Source of the DNA: a virus
Strand: one strand, 5' to 3'
IMG/VR virus record: IMGVR_UViG_3300017598_000390
Location: 1 to 46,517 of that record
Length of the DNA: 46,517 bases
Part shown: positions 6,127-14,286 of the stretch, in pieces
How positions within the stretch are numbered: position 1 is the stretch's first letter
How the letters are laid out: every line of letters begins with the position of its first letter
Translations under genes and position numbers: made by a program
The notes under the pieces: model-generated
Databases searched by the model: none
Told to the model about the DNA's origin: nothing
What the model saw: the letters and a program-made list of their open reading frames with translations, nothing else

Positions 6127-7503
6127 ATGCCACAACGCAAAATAAAAAAACATACAGCCGTATTTAAGAATGATAAGAACGCTGGGAAATGGTTACAACT
6201 AGCCGATGCGTTTCTTGAATCACACCCTGAAGTTCTGTACTGGACTGAACGTAACAGTACAAAGAAGGGGCTGTTCTATGTCTATGGAAACGGGTTATAC
6301 TCGGTTGTATCATCGCTTGAAATTGAACAGATGCTAGTTGATTTTAAGCCTGATGATAATAATATACCTATCCCTTCCTTAATATCACAGGCAAAACATC
6401 AAGAAACTATGCACAATATTATGCGACGTAGGTTCTTTTATCGTGATAGGTTTAATCCAGAGGGTATCATCAACTTTAAGAATGGCTTTTTCGATACAGA
6501 AACAGAGGAGTTGACCGGACATTCAATGGACGTTATCAGTACAAACCAACTTCCCTATAACTATGACCCTGAAGCCGAGTGTCAGAACTTCTTAAAGGCT
6601 TTAAATGATGCAGTTGAGGGCGACGCTCTTAAAATCCGTATTATTCAAGAGTTTGTAGGGTACTGCTTAACTAGAGAAACGAAGTATGAGAAAGCATTAT
6701 TTCTAATCGGTGCGGCAGGTAGCGGTAAATCAACTGTCTTAGATGGAATTGAGGCTATGTTAGGGAAAGAGAACGTATCGAATACGAGTATGGAACAGTT
6801 ATGTCAGCCGAGATACGCTGGGAATTTCATTGATAAGATAGCTAATATTGACCGAGAAATACCAGAAGATATTAGTGGATATGAAGAAGCGTTAAAGAAG
6901 ATAATTACAGGCGAGGCGGTTAAGGTAGATACGAAGTTTGTACCGAGCTATGATGCACGTCCGTATTGTAAGATCATATTCGGAGCTAATGATATGCCGA
7001 GAATAGCTGATACATCAAACGCTATCTTTAGACGTATGTTGTTGATTGAGTTTAATAATGTTATCCCTGACCATAAGATTGACGTAGACTTAAAGGAGAG
7101 AGCTAAGGAAGAAGGTGCTGGAATTTTTAATTGGGCTTTAATAGGGCTAAAGAGGTTGAATGAGAATAAGAAATTTACTAAAAGTCAAGCTGTGTGTGAT
7201 AGTATTCGAGAGCTAAAAATGGAAAACAATTCGATATATTATTTCATTTCAGAATGTTATGACATTAAACAAGACGATGAACTTTATGTAACAGTAGATG
7301 AACTTTACGACAAATATTTAGATTTTTGTCATAAGATAGGAGCTAAAGGAATCTTTAAAAAGAATTCGTTTAGTAAACAAATGAAAAAGACTTTTGGTAA
7401 AACTATTGAGAAAACTCAGAAAAAAATTAACGGTGTTAATAACCGAGTGTGGTTAGGGATAGAAGAAAAGCCTATTTATGAACAAGTGCAGTGGGAGGAT
7501 TAG
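6127..7503 (+). CDS. Phage/plasmid primase-helicase (D5_N + SF3 helicase)
   Basis: A 458-residue protein of the P4/poxvirus D5-like family. Residues about 100-190 match the D5_N region (GIINFKNGFFDTET). The SF3 helicase domain has Walker A GAAGSGKST (195-203), Walker B-like IANIDREI (238-245), a sensor/motif C KIIFGAND (282-289) and an arginine finger FRR (301-303). It should unwind DNA at the origin and drive replication. No archaeo-eukaryotic primase domain is obvious at the N-terminus, so priming may be weak, absent or supplied by the host. No good Shine-Dalgarno precedes the ATG; a structured element lies just upstream. Confidence 0.92.
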   Translation: MPQRKIKKHTAVFKNDKNAGKWLQLADAFLESHPEVLYWTERNSTKKGLFYVYGNGLYSVVSSLEIEQMLVDFKPDDNNIPIPSLISQAKHQETMHNIMRRRFFYRDRFNPEGIINFKNGFFDTETEELTGHSMDVISTNQLPYNYDPEAECQNFLKALNDAVEGDALKIRIIQEFVGYCLTRETKYEKALFLIGAAGSGKSTVLDGIEAMLGKENVSNTSMEQLCQPRYAGNFIDKIANIDREIPEDISGYEEALKKIITGEAVKVDTKFVPSYDARPYCKIIFGANDMPRIADTSNAIFRRMLLIEFNNVIPDHKIDVDLKERAKEEGAGIFNWALIGLKRLNENKKFTKSQAVCDSIRELKMENNSIYYFISECYDIKQDDELYVTVDELYDKYLDFCHKIGAKGIFKKNSFSKQMKKTFGKTIEKTQKKINGVNNRVWLGIEEKPIYEQVQWED

Positions 7504-7505
7504 AG

Positions 7506-7748
7506 ATGAAAAAATACCGACACAGTGAACTTGTCTGGAACCTCGCAAAGACGTTAAAGCAGTTCTTTAACTGTAAACAAGTGTCTGCTGTCCACCCTAC
7601 CGCAGACGGTTCCTGTGTCGTTTTTAAAGATACCCAAAACGACCAAATTTATCTTCTTGAGATTCGACCTGTTAAGTCAGAAGTTAAAACAGGAGATATA
7701 ACTATCGACAAACTCATTAAAGACGGAGGGTTCCACGATGGAAAATAG
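7506..7748 (+). CDS. Hypothetical protein (80 aa)
   Basis: Not recognised. The ATG at 7506 follows GGGAGGATTAG; an in-frame GTG at 7491 lies inside the helicase gene and was rejected. A compact alpha/beta protein with an IYLLEIRPV strand. It overlaps the next gene by 11 bases, part of a coupled run of small replication-module genes. Confidence 0.65.
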   Translation: MKKYRHSELVWNLAKTLKQFFNCKQVSAVHPTADGSCVVFKDTQNDQIYLLEIRPVKSEVKTGDITIDKLIKDGGFHDGK

Positions 7749-7947
7749 GGTTACTGGAACGACAAGAGATATTTTAGTTGAGTATGAATACGAGTTGTTT
7801 AGGTTAAGGGTTTATCTTAAACTATTTGATAGGACAGTTGAGGACGTACAGATTGAATCTTGTATAGACGAGCTTGATAAGTCTGTTGACGTATCTCCAG
7901 GACTAGAACAAGCTGTAATTGATAAGTGTAGGGAGTTGACGTTATGA
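7738..7947 (+). CDS. Hypothetical protein (69 aa)
   Basis: Not recognised. Acidic, predicted helical. GGAGGGTTCCACG precedes the start, and the stop overlaps the next ATG (ATGA), so it is translationally coupled to its neighbours. Confidence 0.65.
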   Translation: MENRVTGTTRDILVEYEYELFRLRVYLKLFDRTVEDVQIESCIDELDKSVDVSPGLEQAVIDKCRELTL

Positions 7948-8357
7948 CCGACCTCGCCCAATACCTCTATAAATCATCTATCTCTGACATTGTGTTTAAT
8001 GTAGAGAATATAGAGTATTTCAGACACCTTAAAACGAAGTTTGAGTATAGTCTTCTTGGCGCACAATTCGCTCAAACATTAAGGTTATTAAAGAACGAAC
8101 AGAAACTCTTACTTGAAGCACATGATTTAAGGTACTGTGAGAAGGTTGATGTCGGGCTTATTAAAGATAACTTAAAGAGTATCGGTATGAGAAAAAGTAA
8201 AGCACTAACCATGATCGGACAAATTGAACGCTCTGGACTTATGTTAAGAGAGTCAGAACGAGTGTTTATTAGGGGTATCAAAGAGAGTAGTTACGGAACA
8301 CTTTCTATAAAACAAGCTGAATGGCTTAATAAAATTTATGCGGAGGTTGGGGTGTGA
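7944..8357 (+). CDS. Hypothetical helical protein (137 aa)
   Basis: Not recognised. All-helical and basic. The C-terminal part ([20 protein letters not shown]) resembles the small LSxKQxxWLxxI motif seen in several phage replication-associated proteins, but this is weak. It shares ATGA with the gene before and overlaps the methyltransferase start by four bases. Confidence 0.7.
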   Translation: MTDLAQYLYKSSISDIVFNVENIEYFRHLKTKFEYSLLGAQFAQTLRLLKNEQKLLLEAHDLRYCEKVDVGLIKDNLKSIGMRKSKALTMIGQIERSGLMLRESERVFIRGIKESSYGTLSIKQAEWLNKIYAEVGV

Positions 8358-9175
8358 TAATATTTGATAAAGATAAACCACCTAAGTTTGAAGATATGAT
8401 AAATCAGGTTATTTGCGGGGACTGTGTTGATGTTATGAAACACATACCAGACAAGAGTGTGGATTTGGTAGTAACCAGCCCACCATATGATAATTTAAGA
8501 GATTATAAAGAATTCTCTTTTGATTTTAACAAAACAGCAAATGAAATATATAGAAATTGTAAAATTGGCGGTGTAACTGTGTGGATAGTTGGGGACGCTA
8601 CTATTAATAATTCAGAAACAGGAACATCTTTTAAGCAAGCCTTATATTTTAAAGAAATTGGATTTAACTTACATGACACAATGATTTACGAAAAGGCTGG
8701 ATTCTCAAATCCGTCAAGCAATAGATACCACAGTACATTCGAGTATATGTTTATACTATCAAAAGATAAGCCCGCGACATTTAATCCTTTAATTGACCGT
8801 AAAAATAGATGGACTACGCATTTTGGAGTATTAACTACAAGACAAAAAGACGGTGAGTTAAAAGAGAAAGACAAGAAAGTAGAATTTAATGAATACGGAA
8901 TGAGATTTAATGTATGGAGATACACAACTGGAAAAGGAAACTCTACTCAAGATGAAATCGCCTTTCGGCACCCAGCTATCTTTCCTGATTCTTTAGCCTC
9001 TGACCACATACAATCTTGGAGCAATAAGGGTGATGTTATATTAGACCCATTTTCTGGAAGTGGAACGACTTGTAAAATGGCAAAAATGCTTGGAAGAAAA
9101 TTTATTGGGATTGAGAAGTCTGAAGAGTATTGTAAAATAGCAGAAAAGCGATTACTACAGGAGTATTTGTTTTAA
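8354..9175 (+). CDS. DNA methyltransferase, N4-cytosine/N6-adenine, beta class
   Basis: A 273-residue amino-methyltransferase. The catalytic motif IV is TSPPY (41-45) near the N-terminus and the SAM-binding motif I is DPFSGSGTT (231-239) near the C-terminus, the order of beta-class enzymes. It transfers a methyl group to an exocyclic amino group of A or C; SPPY favours N4-cytosine but does not exclude N6-adenine. The start is GTG (8354), with GGAGGTTGG upstream. No restriction enzyme is nearby, so it probably protects phage DNA from host restriction. Confidence 0.9.
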   Translation: MIIFDKDKPPKFEDMINQVICGDCVDVMKHIPDKSVDLVVTSPPYDNLRDYKEFSFDFNKTANEIYRNCKIGGVTVWIVGDATINNSETGTSFKQALYFKEIGFNLHDTMIYEKAGFSNPSSNRYHSTFEYMFILSKDKPATFNPLIDRKNRWTTHFGVLTTRQKDGELKEKDKKVEFNEYGMRFNVWRYTTGKGNSTQDEIAFRHPAIFPDSLASDHIQSWSNKGDVILDPFSGSGTTCKMAKMLGRKFIGIEKSEEYCKIAEKRLLQEYLF

Positions 9176-9333
9176 TGACCCAAAACCTCATAACCCTCTT
9201 CGGCAAAGAGTTTGTAGATAGAGTCAACATGATTCGTAAATTATTTAACGCACAAAAGACATGGATAGAAGATGACAAACCGACACGAAGGGCCACTAAT
9301 AATAAAGAAGTATACCCACGGACAACTAGTTAA
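9175..9333 (+). CDS. Hypothetical small protein (52 aa)
   Basis: Not recognised. The ATG overlaps the TAA stop of the methyltransferase (TAATG), typical of coupled translation. The N-terminal half (NLITLFGKEFVDRV) looks helical. It overlaps the VRR-NUC gene by 62 bases in another frame, so it may be only a translational bridge; moderate confidence. Confidence 0.45.
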   Translation: MTQNLITLFGKEFVDRVNMIRKLFNAQKTWIEDDKPTRRATNNKEVYPRTTS

Positions 9334-9706
9334 AGGATTCGCTAAGGTTTTTGGTAAAGACGTACTACCAGATATCAAGATACGAAAGCCGAGAGCAAAG
9401 GAAACTAAGCCGAGGAAAGAGTATGATAGGGCAGAGGACAAGCTACGTCCACTCATTATCAAAGAGTTCCGAAGGCTAGGGTATGTAGTATATAGAGTAG
9501 AGAACTCAATTTCAGGACGTAGAAATAGTGGACTGGGGGATCTATTTGTACTCCACGTTGGCAAAGGTTTCTCGGCTTGGGTAGAAATCAAGACCGAGAT
9601 CGGCGTTCTAAGCGACGTTCAGCGAGTGTTTAGGAGTCTTTGTGACCAAACTAATACAAAATATGTTGTCGTGAGGAGTGTTGAGGAAATTAAGGATATA
9701 AACTAA
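9272..9706 (+). CDS. VRR-NUC domain nuclease
   Basis: A 144-residue protein. Residues about 55-140 match the VRR-NUC fold of the PD-(D/E)XK superfamily: RRNSGLGDLF with D90, then WVEIKTEIGVLSDVQ with E105, K107 and Q117. Stand-alone phage VRR-NUC proteins are structure-specific nucleases thought to resolve branched DNA before packaging. A basic N-terminal extension (residues 1-50) may help bind DNA. It lies just before the recombination genes, in line with this job. Confidence 0.88.
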   Translation: MTNRHEGPLIIKKYTHGQLVKGFAKVFGKDVLPDIKIRKPRAKETKPRKEYDRAEDKLRPLIIKEFRRLGYVVYRVENSISGRRNSGLGDLFVLHVGKGFSAWVEIKTEIGVLSDVQRVFRSLCDQTNTKYVVVRSVEEIKDIN

Positions 9707-9709
9707 ATC

Positions 9710-9737
9710 TTGACTATACCCAAAAATATGATATAAT
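9710..9737 (+). promoter_or_regulatory. Sigma-70 promoter ahead of the recombination genes
   Basis: TTGACT (9710-9715), a 16-base spacer and a perfect TATAAT (9732-9737). The expected start of transcription (about 9744) falls inside the small zinc-finger frame that begins at 9739, so the promoter probably serves the Erf/YqaJ operon from 9917. Confidence 0.7.
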
Positions 9738-9738
9738 T

Positions 9739-9915
9739 ATGAAGAAATACAAGAAACGTAGTTGTCTTAAATGTGGTAAGAAATTTTCGTCAGCACACAA
9801 GTTTCACAGGATTTGTAATCCTTGTAAAACAGTTAATCAAACAATTTATTTTCAAGATATTCTTCCTCGACCTAGAGCTAAATCTGGCGAGAGTAGGATA
9901 AATAAAGGGGGGTAA
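9739..9915 (+). CDS. Small zinc-finger protein (58 aa)
   Basis: Four cysteines in two CxxC pairs (CLKC at about residues 9-12 and CNPC at 26-29) flanking a HKFHR segment make a small zinc finger; the protein is strongly basic. Its ATG lies one base after a -10 box, so either it is translated from a longer upstream transcript or the frame is not used. The RBS is not obvious. It sits directly before the Erf gene. Confidence 0.5.
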   Translation: MKKYKKRSCLKCGKKFSSAHKFHRICNPCKTVNQTIYFQDILPRPRAKSGESRINKGG

Positions 9916-9916
9916 T

Positions 9917-10630
9917 ATGGCTGAATCAAAAAAAGTAGCATTAAAAAAAGAAACAACACCAGCTAATATGATAAGTCTTGCGGTTTCTCAAGGGGCTGAC
10001 CTTGAAAAACTAGAGAAGTTATTGGAATTACAAGAAAAGTGGGAACGGAACGAAGCTCGTAAGGAATATAATAAGGCTATGTCAAGTTTTAAATCCAATC
10101 CACCCAAGATTGATAAGGATAGAAGGGTCGGATATAGCACATCTAAGGGGAAGGTTGGGTATAGCCACGCTTCTCTATATAATGTCGTTGAGAAGATTAC
10201 AGCAGAGCTGAGTAAACATGGTCTTTCTGCTTCATGGCGAACACAACAGAATGGCAAGATTGTCGTTACTTGTAGAATATCTCATAATATGGGTCATTAC
10301 GAAGAAACTTCAATTTCAGCCGACGCAGATGTCTCAGGATCTAAAAACTCTATTCAAGCTATTGGAAGTACGATAACATATCTTCAAAGGTACTCTCTGC
10401 TTTGCTTAACAGGACTTGCAACATACGAACAAGATAATGATGGCAATACCGAGGAAGAGAAACTTGACGAAAACAAGGTATCAATTTTGAATAATTTAAT
10501 AAAAGAGTTATCTGTTGATAAAGCAAAGTTTCTTGAATTTATGTCTGTTGAAAAGATTGAAGATATCCCACAATCTCAGTTTGGCAAGGCTAAGATTGCA
10601 TTAGAAGCCAAGAGGAGGGAGAAAAAATGA
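9917..10630 (+). CDS. erf: Erf-family single-strand annealing protein
   Basis: A 237-residue recombination protein. The ERF core (about residues 45-175) includes the signature NSIQAIGSTITYLQRYSLL and ends with EQDNDGN, as in P22 Erf relatives. It should coat single-stranded DNA and anneal complementary strands, working with the exonuclease downstream for recombination and repair. A strong GGGGGG-type ribosome site precedes the ATG. The stop overlaps the exonuclease start by four bases. Confidence 0.92.
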   Translation: MAESKKVALKKETTPANMISLAVSQGADLEKLEKLLELQEKWERNEARKEYNKAMSSFKSNPPKIDKDRRVGYSTSKGKVGYSHASLYNVVEKITAELSKHGLSASWRTQQNGKIVVTCRISHNMGHYEETSISADADVSGSKNSIQAIGSTITYLQRYSLLCLTGLATYEQDNDGNTEEEKLDENKVSILNNLIKELSVDKAKFLEFMSVEKIEDIPQSQFGKAKIALEAKRREKK

Positions 10631-11220
10631 AGATACTTGACATTCAACAACAAACACCTGAATGGTATCAAGCTAAGGTAGGAATACCGAGCAGTAGTAA
10701 CTTTGATAAGATTATCACGACCAAAGGCGAACCAAGCAAACAGTCACAGAAGTATCTATACAAACTCGCAGGAGAATTTGTCGCAGGGAAGTCAGAAGAA
10801 ACATACCAAAACGCATCTATGTTGAGAGGTGTCGAACTTGAAGCAGAAGCAAGACAATGCTACGAGTTGATTACAGGTGAAACGGTAAAACAAATTGGTC
10901 TTTGTATTGCAGATGAAGGGTACGCTTGTTCACCTGATGGCATAGTTGGCGACGATGGGTTACTTGAGATAAAGTGTCCTCTTGCGGCAACTCATGTTGG
11001 GTACTTATTAAAGAATAACTTGCCTTCTGATTATTTTCAGCAAGTACAGGGGCAACTTCTTGTTACAGGTCGTAAATGGTGTGATTTCATGTCGTATTAT
11101 CCAGGGATTAAACCGTTAATTATTAGAGTAGAAAGAAACGAAAAGTTCATAACTGCATTAAAAGTAGAGCTTGAAATTTTTTGTAATGAGCTTAAAGAGA
11201 TTGTTAATAAAATAAAGTAA
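10627..11220 (+). CDS. YqaJ-family (lambda exonuclease-like) 5'-3' exonuclease
   Basis: A 197-residue YqaJ viral recombinase family nuclease. It has the N-terminal TPEWYQAKVGIPSSS motif, the catalytic SPDG (102-105, D104), LEIKCP (113-118, E114 and K116) and the QxxxQGQLLVTG helix. It resects double-stranded DNA to give single strands for the Erf protein; the pair forms a Red-like system. The start ATG overlaps the erf stop (ATGA). Confidence 0.93.
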   Translation: MKILDIQQQTPEWYQAKVGIPSSSNFDKIITTKGEPSKQSQKYLYKLAGEFVAGKSEETYQNASMLRGVELEAEARQCYELITGETVKQIGLCIADEGYACSPDGIVGDDGLLEIKCPLAATHVGYLLKNNLPSDYFQQVQGQLLVTGRKWCDFMSYYPGIKPLIIRVERNEKFITALKVELEIFCNELKEIVNKIK

Positions 11221-11230
11221 AGGAGAAAGC

Positions 11231-12040
11231 ATGGAAAACCAATTACAAGTAATTATTAAAGAGAGTGGTTTGGAGAAAACAAAAGCTCAGGTTCTCTTAG
11301 ATAATTTTCAAAATTACTTTCAAATTGCTTCTGAATGGGAGACAAAAGCTAAGAATATAAAAGTCGTAGATGAGAGCCAAGTTGCTGATATGAAAATGGC
11401 AAGAATAGGACGGCTCGAACTAAGAGAAAAACGAATAGCTATTGAAAAAGTAAGAAAATCTCTTAAAGAACAAGCACTAAGAGAAGGGAAAGCTATCGAT
11501 GGAATAGCAAATATTCTTAAAGCCCTGATAGTTCCTATTGAACAATACCTTGAAAAGCAAGAGAAATTTATTGAGATAAAAGAAGAAGAAAGAAAAGAAA
11601 TAATGCGATTAGAAATTGAGAAACGCATGGAAGAAGAACGTATTGCAAAAGAAAAAGCTGAAATTGAAGAACAGGAACGAGTCAAGAAAGAGAACGAACA
11701 GCTTAAAATAGAGGCTGAAAAACGAGAGAAGAAGTTATTAGCAGAGAGAAAAAAAGCTGAAACAAAACAAAAAGCACTCGAAGAAAAAGCTAGAAAGGAA
11801 CGAGAAGCGGCTGAGATAGCAGCAAAAGAAGCTAGAGAGAAAGCAGAAGTAGAACAACGAGCAGTAGAAGAAAAAGCAAGGCTTGATCGTGAAAAGCTCG
11901 AAGCACAGAAGAAAGCTGCTGAAGAAAAAGCTAGAAAGGAACGAGAAACGGCTGATGCAGAGAAGAAGAAACTTGAAGAACAATTAAGAAATCAAATTGA
12001 GTGTCCTAAATGTCATCATAAATTTCAAATCAAAAAGTAA
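11231..12040 (+). CDS. Coiled-coil protein with C-terminal zinc ribbon
   Basis: A 269-residue protein in three parts: an N-terminal helical domain (1-110) with VDESQVADMKMARIGRLELR, a long Glu/Lys/Arg/Ala coiled coil (about 115-255), and a C-terminal CPKCHHKF ribbon. Such proteins are often found next to annealing/exonuclease genes in phages, but their function is unknown. AAGGAG precedes the ATG. The coiled coil is low-complexity and repeats EEKARKERE-type blocks. Confidence 0.75.
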   Translation: MENQLQVIIKESGLEKTKAQVLLDNFQNYFQIASEWETKAKNIKVVDESQVADMKMARIGRLELREKRIAIEKVRKSLKEQALREGKAIDGIANILKALIVPIEQYLEKQEKFIEIKEEERKEIMRLEIEKRMEEERIAKEKAEIEEQERVKKENEQLKIEAEKREKKLLAERKKAETKQKALEEKARKEREAAEIAAKEAREKAEVEQRAVEEKARLDREKLEAQKKAAEEKARKERETADAEKKKLEEQLRNQIECPKCHHKFQIKK

Positions 12041-12056
12041 CCAAAAGGAGAAACAA

Positions 12057-12515
12057 ATGACCAAGAGAACAGTATCAGCACCAGACACAGAACCAGAACA
12101 ACGTACTTTTGAACTTCCGAGTGCGGCCACAGAGCACCTTTTTCAAGTAGTAGATATGTGGGTTGATAATTCAGATTCAAATGTTATTGTAACAAAATGT
12201 GAGGTTGCAGAAGGTGAAGAACTAGGACGCAGCTTGCTTCACAGAGTAAACCAAGATTCTGAGTGGAAGGGATTCTTTCTGACCAGACTATTTTTAAAAG
12301 CAATCGGAGAACCTTATAAGGGCGAATTTACTATTGACGACGATAACTGGATTGGAAAAGAGTTCTATGCTACAGTCGTTCATAATGTTAGTCAAAGCAA
12401 CGGTAAAACATACGCAAATATTGACCAATACAACTTTGATAAAGTTGTTCCAGTAGACACTCAGATTGAGAAAAAAGAAGAATCTGAAGAAGTAGCCTGG
12501 GATGACGACAAATAA
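12057..12515 (+). CDS. DUF669-like phage protein, possible single-strand DNA-binding
   Basis: A 152-residue protein with the pattern of phage DUF669-like proteins: GEELGRSLLHRVNQD, then WKGFFLTRLFLKAIGEPYKGEF, WIGKEFYATVVHN, and NIDQYNF, with an acidic WDDDK tail. An acidic C-terminus and position after the Erf/exonuclease genes suggest a single-strand-binding role, though this is inferred. The ATG at 12057 follows AAAAGGAG. Confidence 0.75.
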   Translation: MTKRTVSAPDTEPEQRTFELPSAATEHLFQVVDMWVDNSDSNVIVTKCEVAEGEELGRSLLHRVNQDSEWKGFFLTRLFLKAIGEPYKGEFTIDDDNWIGKEFYATVVHNVSQSNGKTYANIDQYNFDKVVPVDTQIEKKEESEEVAWDDDK

Positions 12516-12525
12516 AGGAGAAACC

Positions 12526-12663
12526 ATGAAAGAAATCGAACTAAATTACATCAAGTGTTCACAATGTGGACACGAATGGGTTCCTCGTAAGAAGATAGTT
12601 TACGTCTGTCCAAACTGTCATAGTTATAAGTGGAGTGAGAAAGTTAAAAAGGGGGAGAAATAA
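12526..12663 (+). CDS. Zinc-ribbon protein (45 aa)
   Basis: A 45-residue rubredoxin-like zinc ribbon: CSQCGHEWVPR, then CPNCHSYKW, i.e. two CxxC knuckles. AAAGGAG precedes the ATG. It overlaps the next start (TAATG). Likely a DNA, RNA or protein-binding adaptor in the replication module. Confidence 0.7.
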   Translation: MKEIELNYIKCSQCGHEWVPRKKIVYVCPNCHSYKWSEKVKKGEK

Positions 12664-12824
12664 TGTTACCAGACTTAAAAAAGTATGAAAACGTCGTAAC
12701 AGTAATTAGCGGTGTCAGTTTACTTGTCTTAGTTGCATTATGGTTCCTTACACAGGCTCAGAAAAAAGAAGAAAAAAAATCAAAGAAGCATAAACCAGAA
12801 CCGATAGCGGAGGAAGAAGAATAA
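12663..12824 (+). CDS. Single-span membrane protein (53 aa)
   Basis: One transmembrane helix (about residues 11-30, VVTVISGVSLLVLVALWFL) and a highly charged Lys/Glu cytoplasmic tail. The start overlaps the previous stop and the end overlaps the next start, both as TAATG. The GGGGGAG ribosome site supports it. Function unknown; coupled to the larger membrane protein downstream. Confidence 0.65.
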   Translation: MLPDLKKYENVVTVISGVSLLVLVALWFLTQAQKKEEKKSKKHKPEPIAEEEE

Positions 12825-13534
12825 TGGATAACAAAACCGTTAAACAAGCAGGCATATTTGGCGTAATAGCATACGTGCTATCTCTACCTATCCTTATTTG
12901 GAAAAGTTCTAATTTCGGCAAACTCATTTTCACTGCTGGGATATTGGCTATACTCATACATTCCTTAATAATGGTTGCTGATAAGGGCTTGGAATACTAC
13001 AAGGAGCTCAATGGTATACAGTACAAAGTCAGTGAACAGAAAAAGTATGAATTAGAATTTACAAAGTTGGCTGAGAAGATAGCCAAATCTAAAGAAAATC
13101 TGTCAATAGTTAATTCAATGATTAGCACAGCATCAAAAGACATAGACTCCAAGGTTTCTGAAGCACTACACAATGCTCTTTCTGAATTTAGGAATGAACT
13201 CCAAGACTATGGTTTCAAAGATAAAATAAAAAAGATCGAAAGTAGTATAGGGTTAATAAAAGAAGAAGAACGGCAAGCATTGAAACAGAAAATTATCGAG
13301 ATTAAGGAGTTGGTTAAGATATATGAAAAATCAGTTGATTCTGTTGAAATCCGAGAAGTTCTTGAAGAGATAGCTGATAACATATACCTTCTCAATGATA
13401 ACGAAAAAAGTAGAATGTTGAATGACTTAAAAGAAGTGGGTTTTAAACTAAATGGCATTGAAAAAGAAGTCCGTAACACTAGACATTTCGTTACTACTGG
13501 CGATTCGATTACAATGCCATTTTATACCTATTAA
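12824..13534 (+). CDS. Membrane-anchored coiled-coil protein (236 aa)
   Basis: Two predicted transmembrane helices (about residues 8-27 and 32-52) are followed by a long charged helical domain (60-225) that looks like coiled coil, then a short FVTTGDSITMPFYTY tail. Not recognised. The topology suggests a membrane hairpin with a large cytoplasmic stalk, e.g. anchoring replication complexes or acting in exclusion. It follows the single-span protein with a four-base type overlap. Confidence 0.7.
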   Translation: MDNKTVKQAGIFGVIAYVLSLPILIWKSSNFGKLIFTAGILAILIHSLIMVADKGLEYYKELNGIQYKVSEQKKYELEFTKLAEKIAKSKENLSIVNSMISTASKDIDSKVSEALHNALSEFRNELQDYGFKDKIKKIESSIGLIKEEERQALKQKIIEIKELVKIYEKSVDSVEIREVLEEIADNIYLLNDNEKSRMLNDLKEVGFKLNGIEKEVRNTRHFVTTGDSITMPFYTY

Positions 13535-13546
13535 GGAGAACCAAAA

Positions 13547-14140
13547 ATGAGCCACCTCTTACGAGATGATTTTGATAGACTACACGACTACGGTTGTTTG
13601 ATTAAACAAAGAATGGTTTACTTCGGTAGTGAGTTTTACGAAGATGACGGTGAAGAAAGTGGGGTAGACTTTGCAAGTGCGTCAAAGGTTATGAAAAGTC
13701 TACTCTACTTAGACCAGAAAAAAAAAGAGCTTATCACGCTACATTACAGTTCACCGGGCGGAGATTGGAACCGAGGTATCGCAATTCACGATACCATACT
13801 CGGTCTTAGGTCAAGAGTCAGAATGGTTGGGTACGGTTGTGTCAGGTCAATGGGAACAGTTATTATGCAAGCCTGTTACCAAAGGTACTTAACGCCTAAT
13901 TGTAGGTTTATGATCCACGACGGAACGTGGGCTACTTACGGAACGTCAGAAGACGGTTGGCGTAATGCCCTTGAAAATCAATGGTCAAGAGTCCGTATGC
14001 ACGAAATCTACTACGCTAAAATGGTTAAGAAGAAACCTAGTATAACCATAAAAGAAATAGCCAGAATGTGTGAACATGATTGTTATATGTCAGGTCAAGA
14101 CGCTGTTGATTTAGGATTAGCGGATAAGGTGTTGTGTTGA
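13547..14140 (+). CDS. ClpP-like serine protease
   Basis: A 197-residue protein, the size of bacterial ClpP. The catalytic triad is conserved by position: Ser101 in CVRSMG, His124 in FMIHDG and Asp178 in CEHDCYMS, with SSPGG (68-72) as the oxyanion-hole glycine loop and the MSGQDAVDLGLADKV C-terminal signature. Phage ClpP-like proteases usually lie next to portal or capsid genes and process proheads; this one sits in the replication module on the other strand, far from the capsid. It may instead work with host Clp ATPases. Confidence 0.9.
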   Translation: MSHLLRDDFDRLHDYGCLIKQRMVYFGSEFYEDDGEESGVDFASASKVMKSLLYLDQKKKELITLHYSSPGGDWNRGIAIHDTILGLRSRVRMVGYGCVRSMGTVIMQACYQRYLTPNCRFMIHDGTWATYGTSEDGWRNALENQWSRVRMHEIYYAKMVKKKPSITIKEIARMCEHDCYMSGQDAVDLGLADKVLC

Positions 14141-14286
14141 GATGGAACTGGTTTGTCTTAGCCGTAGGTATTTTACAAAGTTGTGGTGCTGTGTGGTATT
14201 TTAATAGCGGTAAACCTAAATTTGCCCTTTTATATTTCTTATACGGATTGACTAATTTTGTTATTTTTTGGATGAAGGGAGAATAA
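14137..14286 (+). CDS. Small membrane protein (49-50 aa)
   Basis: A frame from TTG 14137 (or GTG 14134) overlaps the ClpP stop and gives two hydrophobic segments, NWFVLAVGILQSCGAVWYF and ALLYFLYGLTNFVIFW. Its stop overlaps the next ATG (TAATG), so the frame fills the gap exactly and is coupled on both sides. Non-ATG start lowers confidence. Not recognised. Confidence 0.5.
   Translation: MRWNWFVLAVGILQSCGAVWYFNSGKPKFALLYFLYGLTNFVIFWMKGE

Noticed and set aside
5956-6167. Short frames between the HTH gene and the primase
   Set aside because: They run through the terminator and the stem-loop element and have no ribosome sites.
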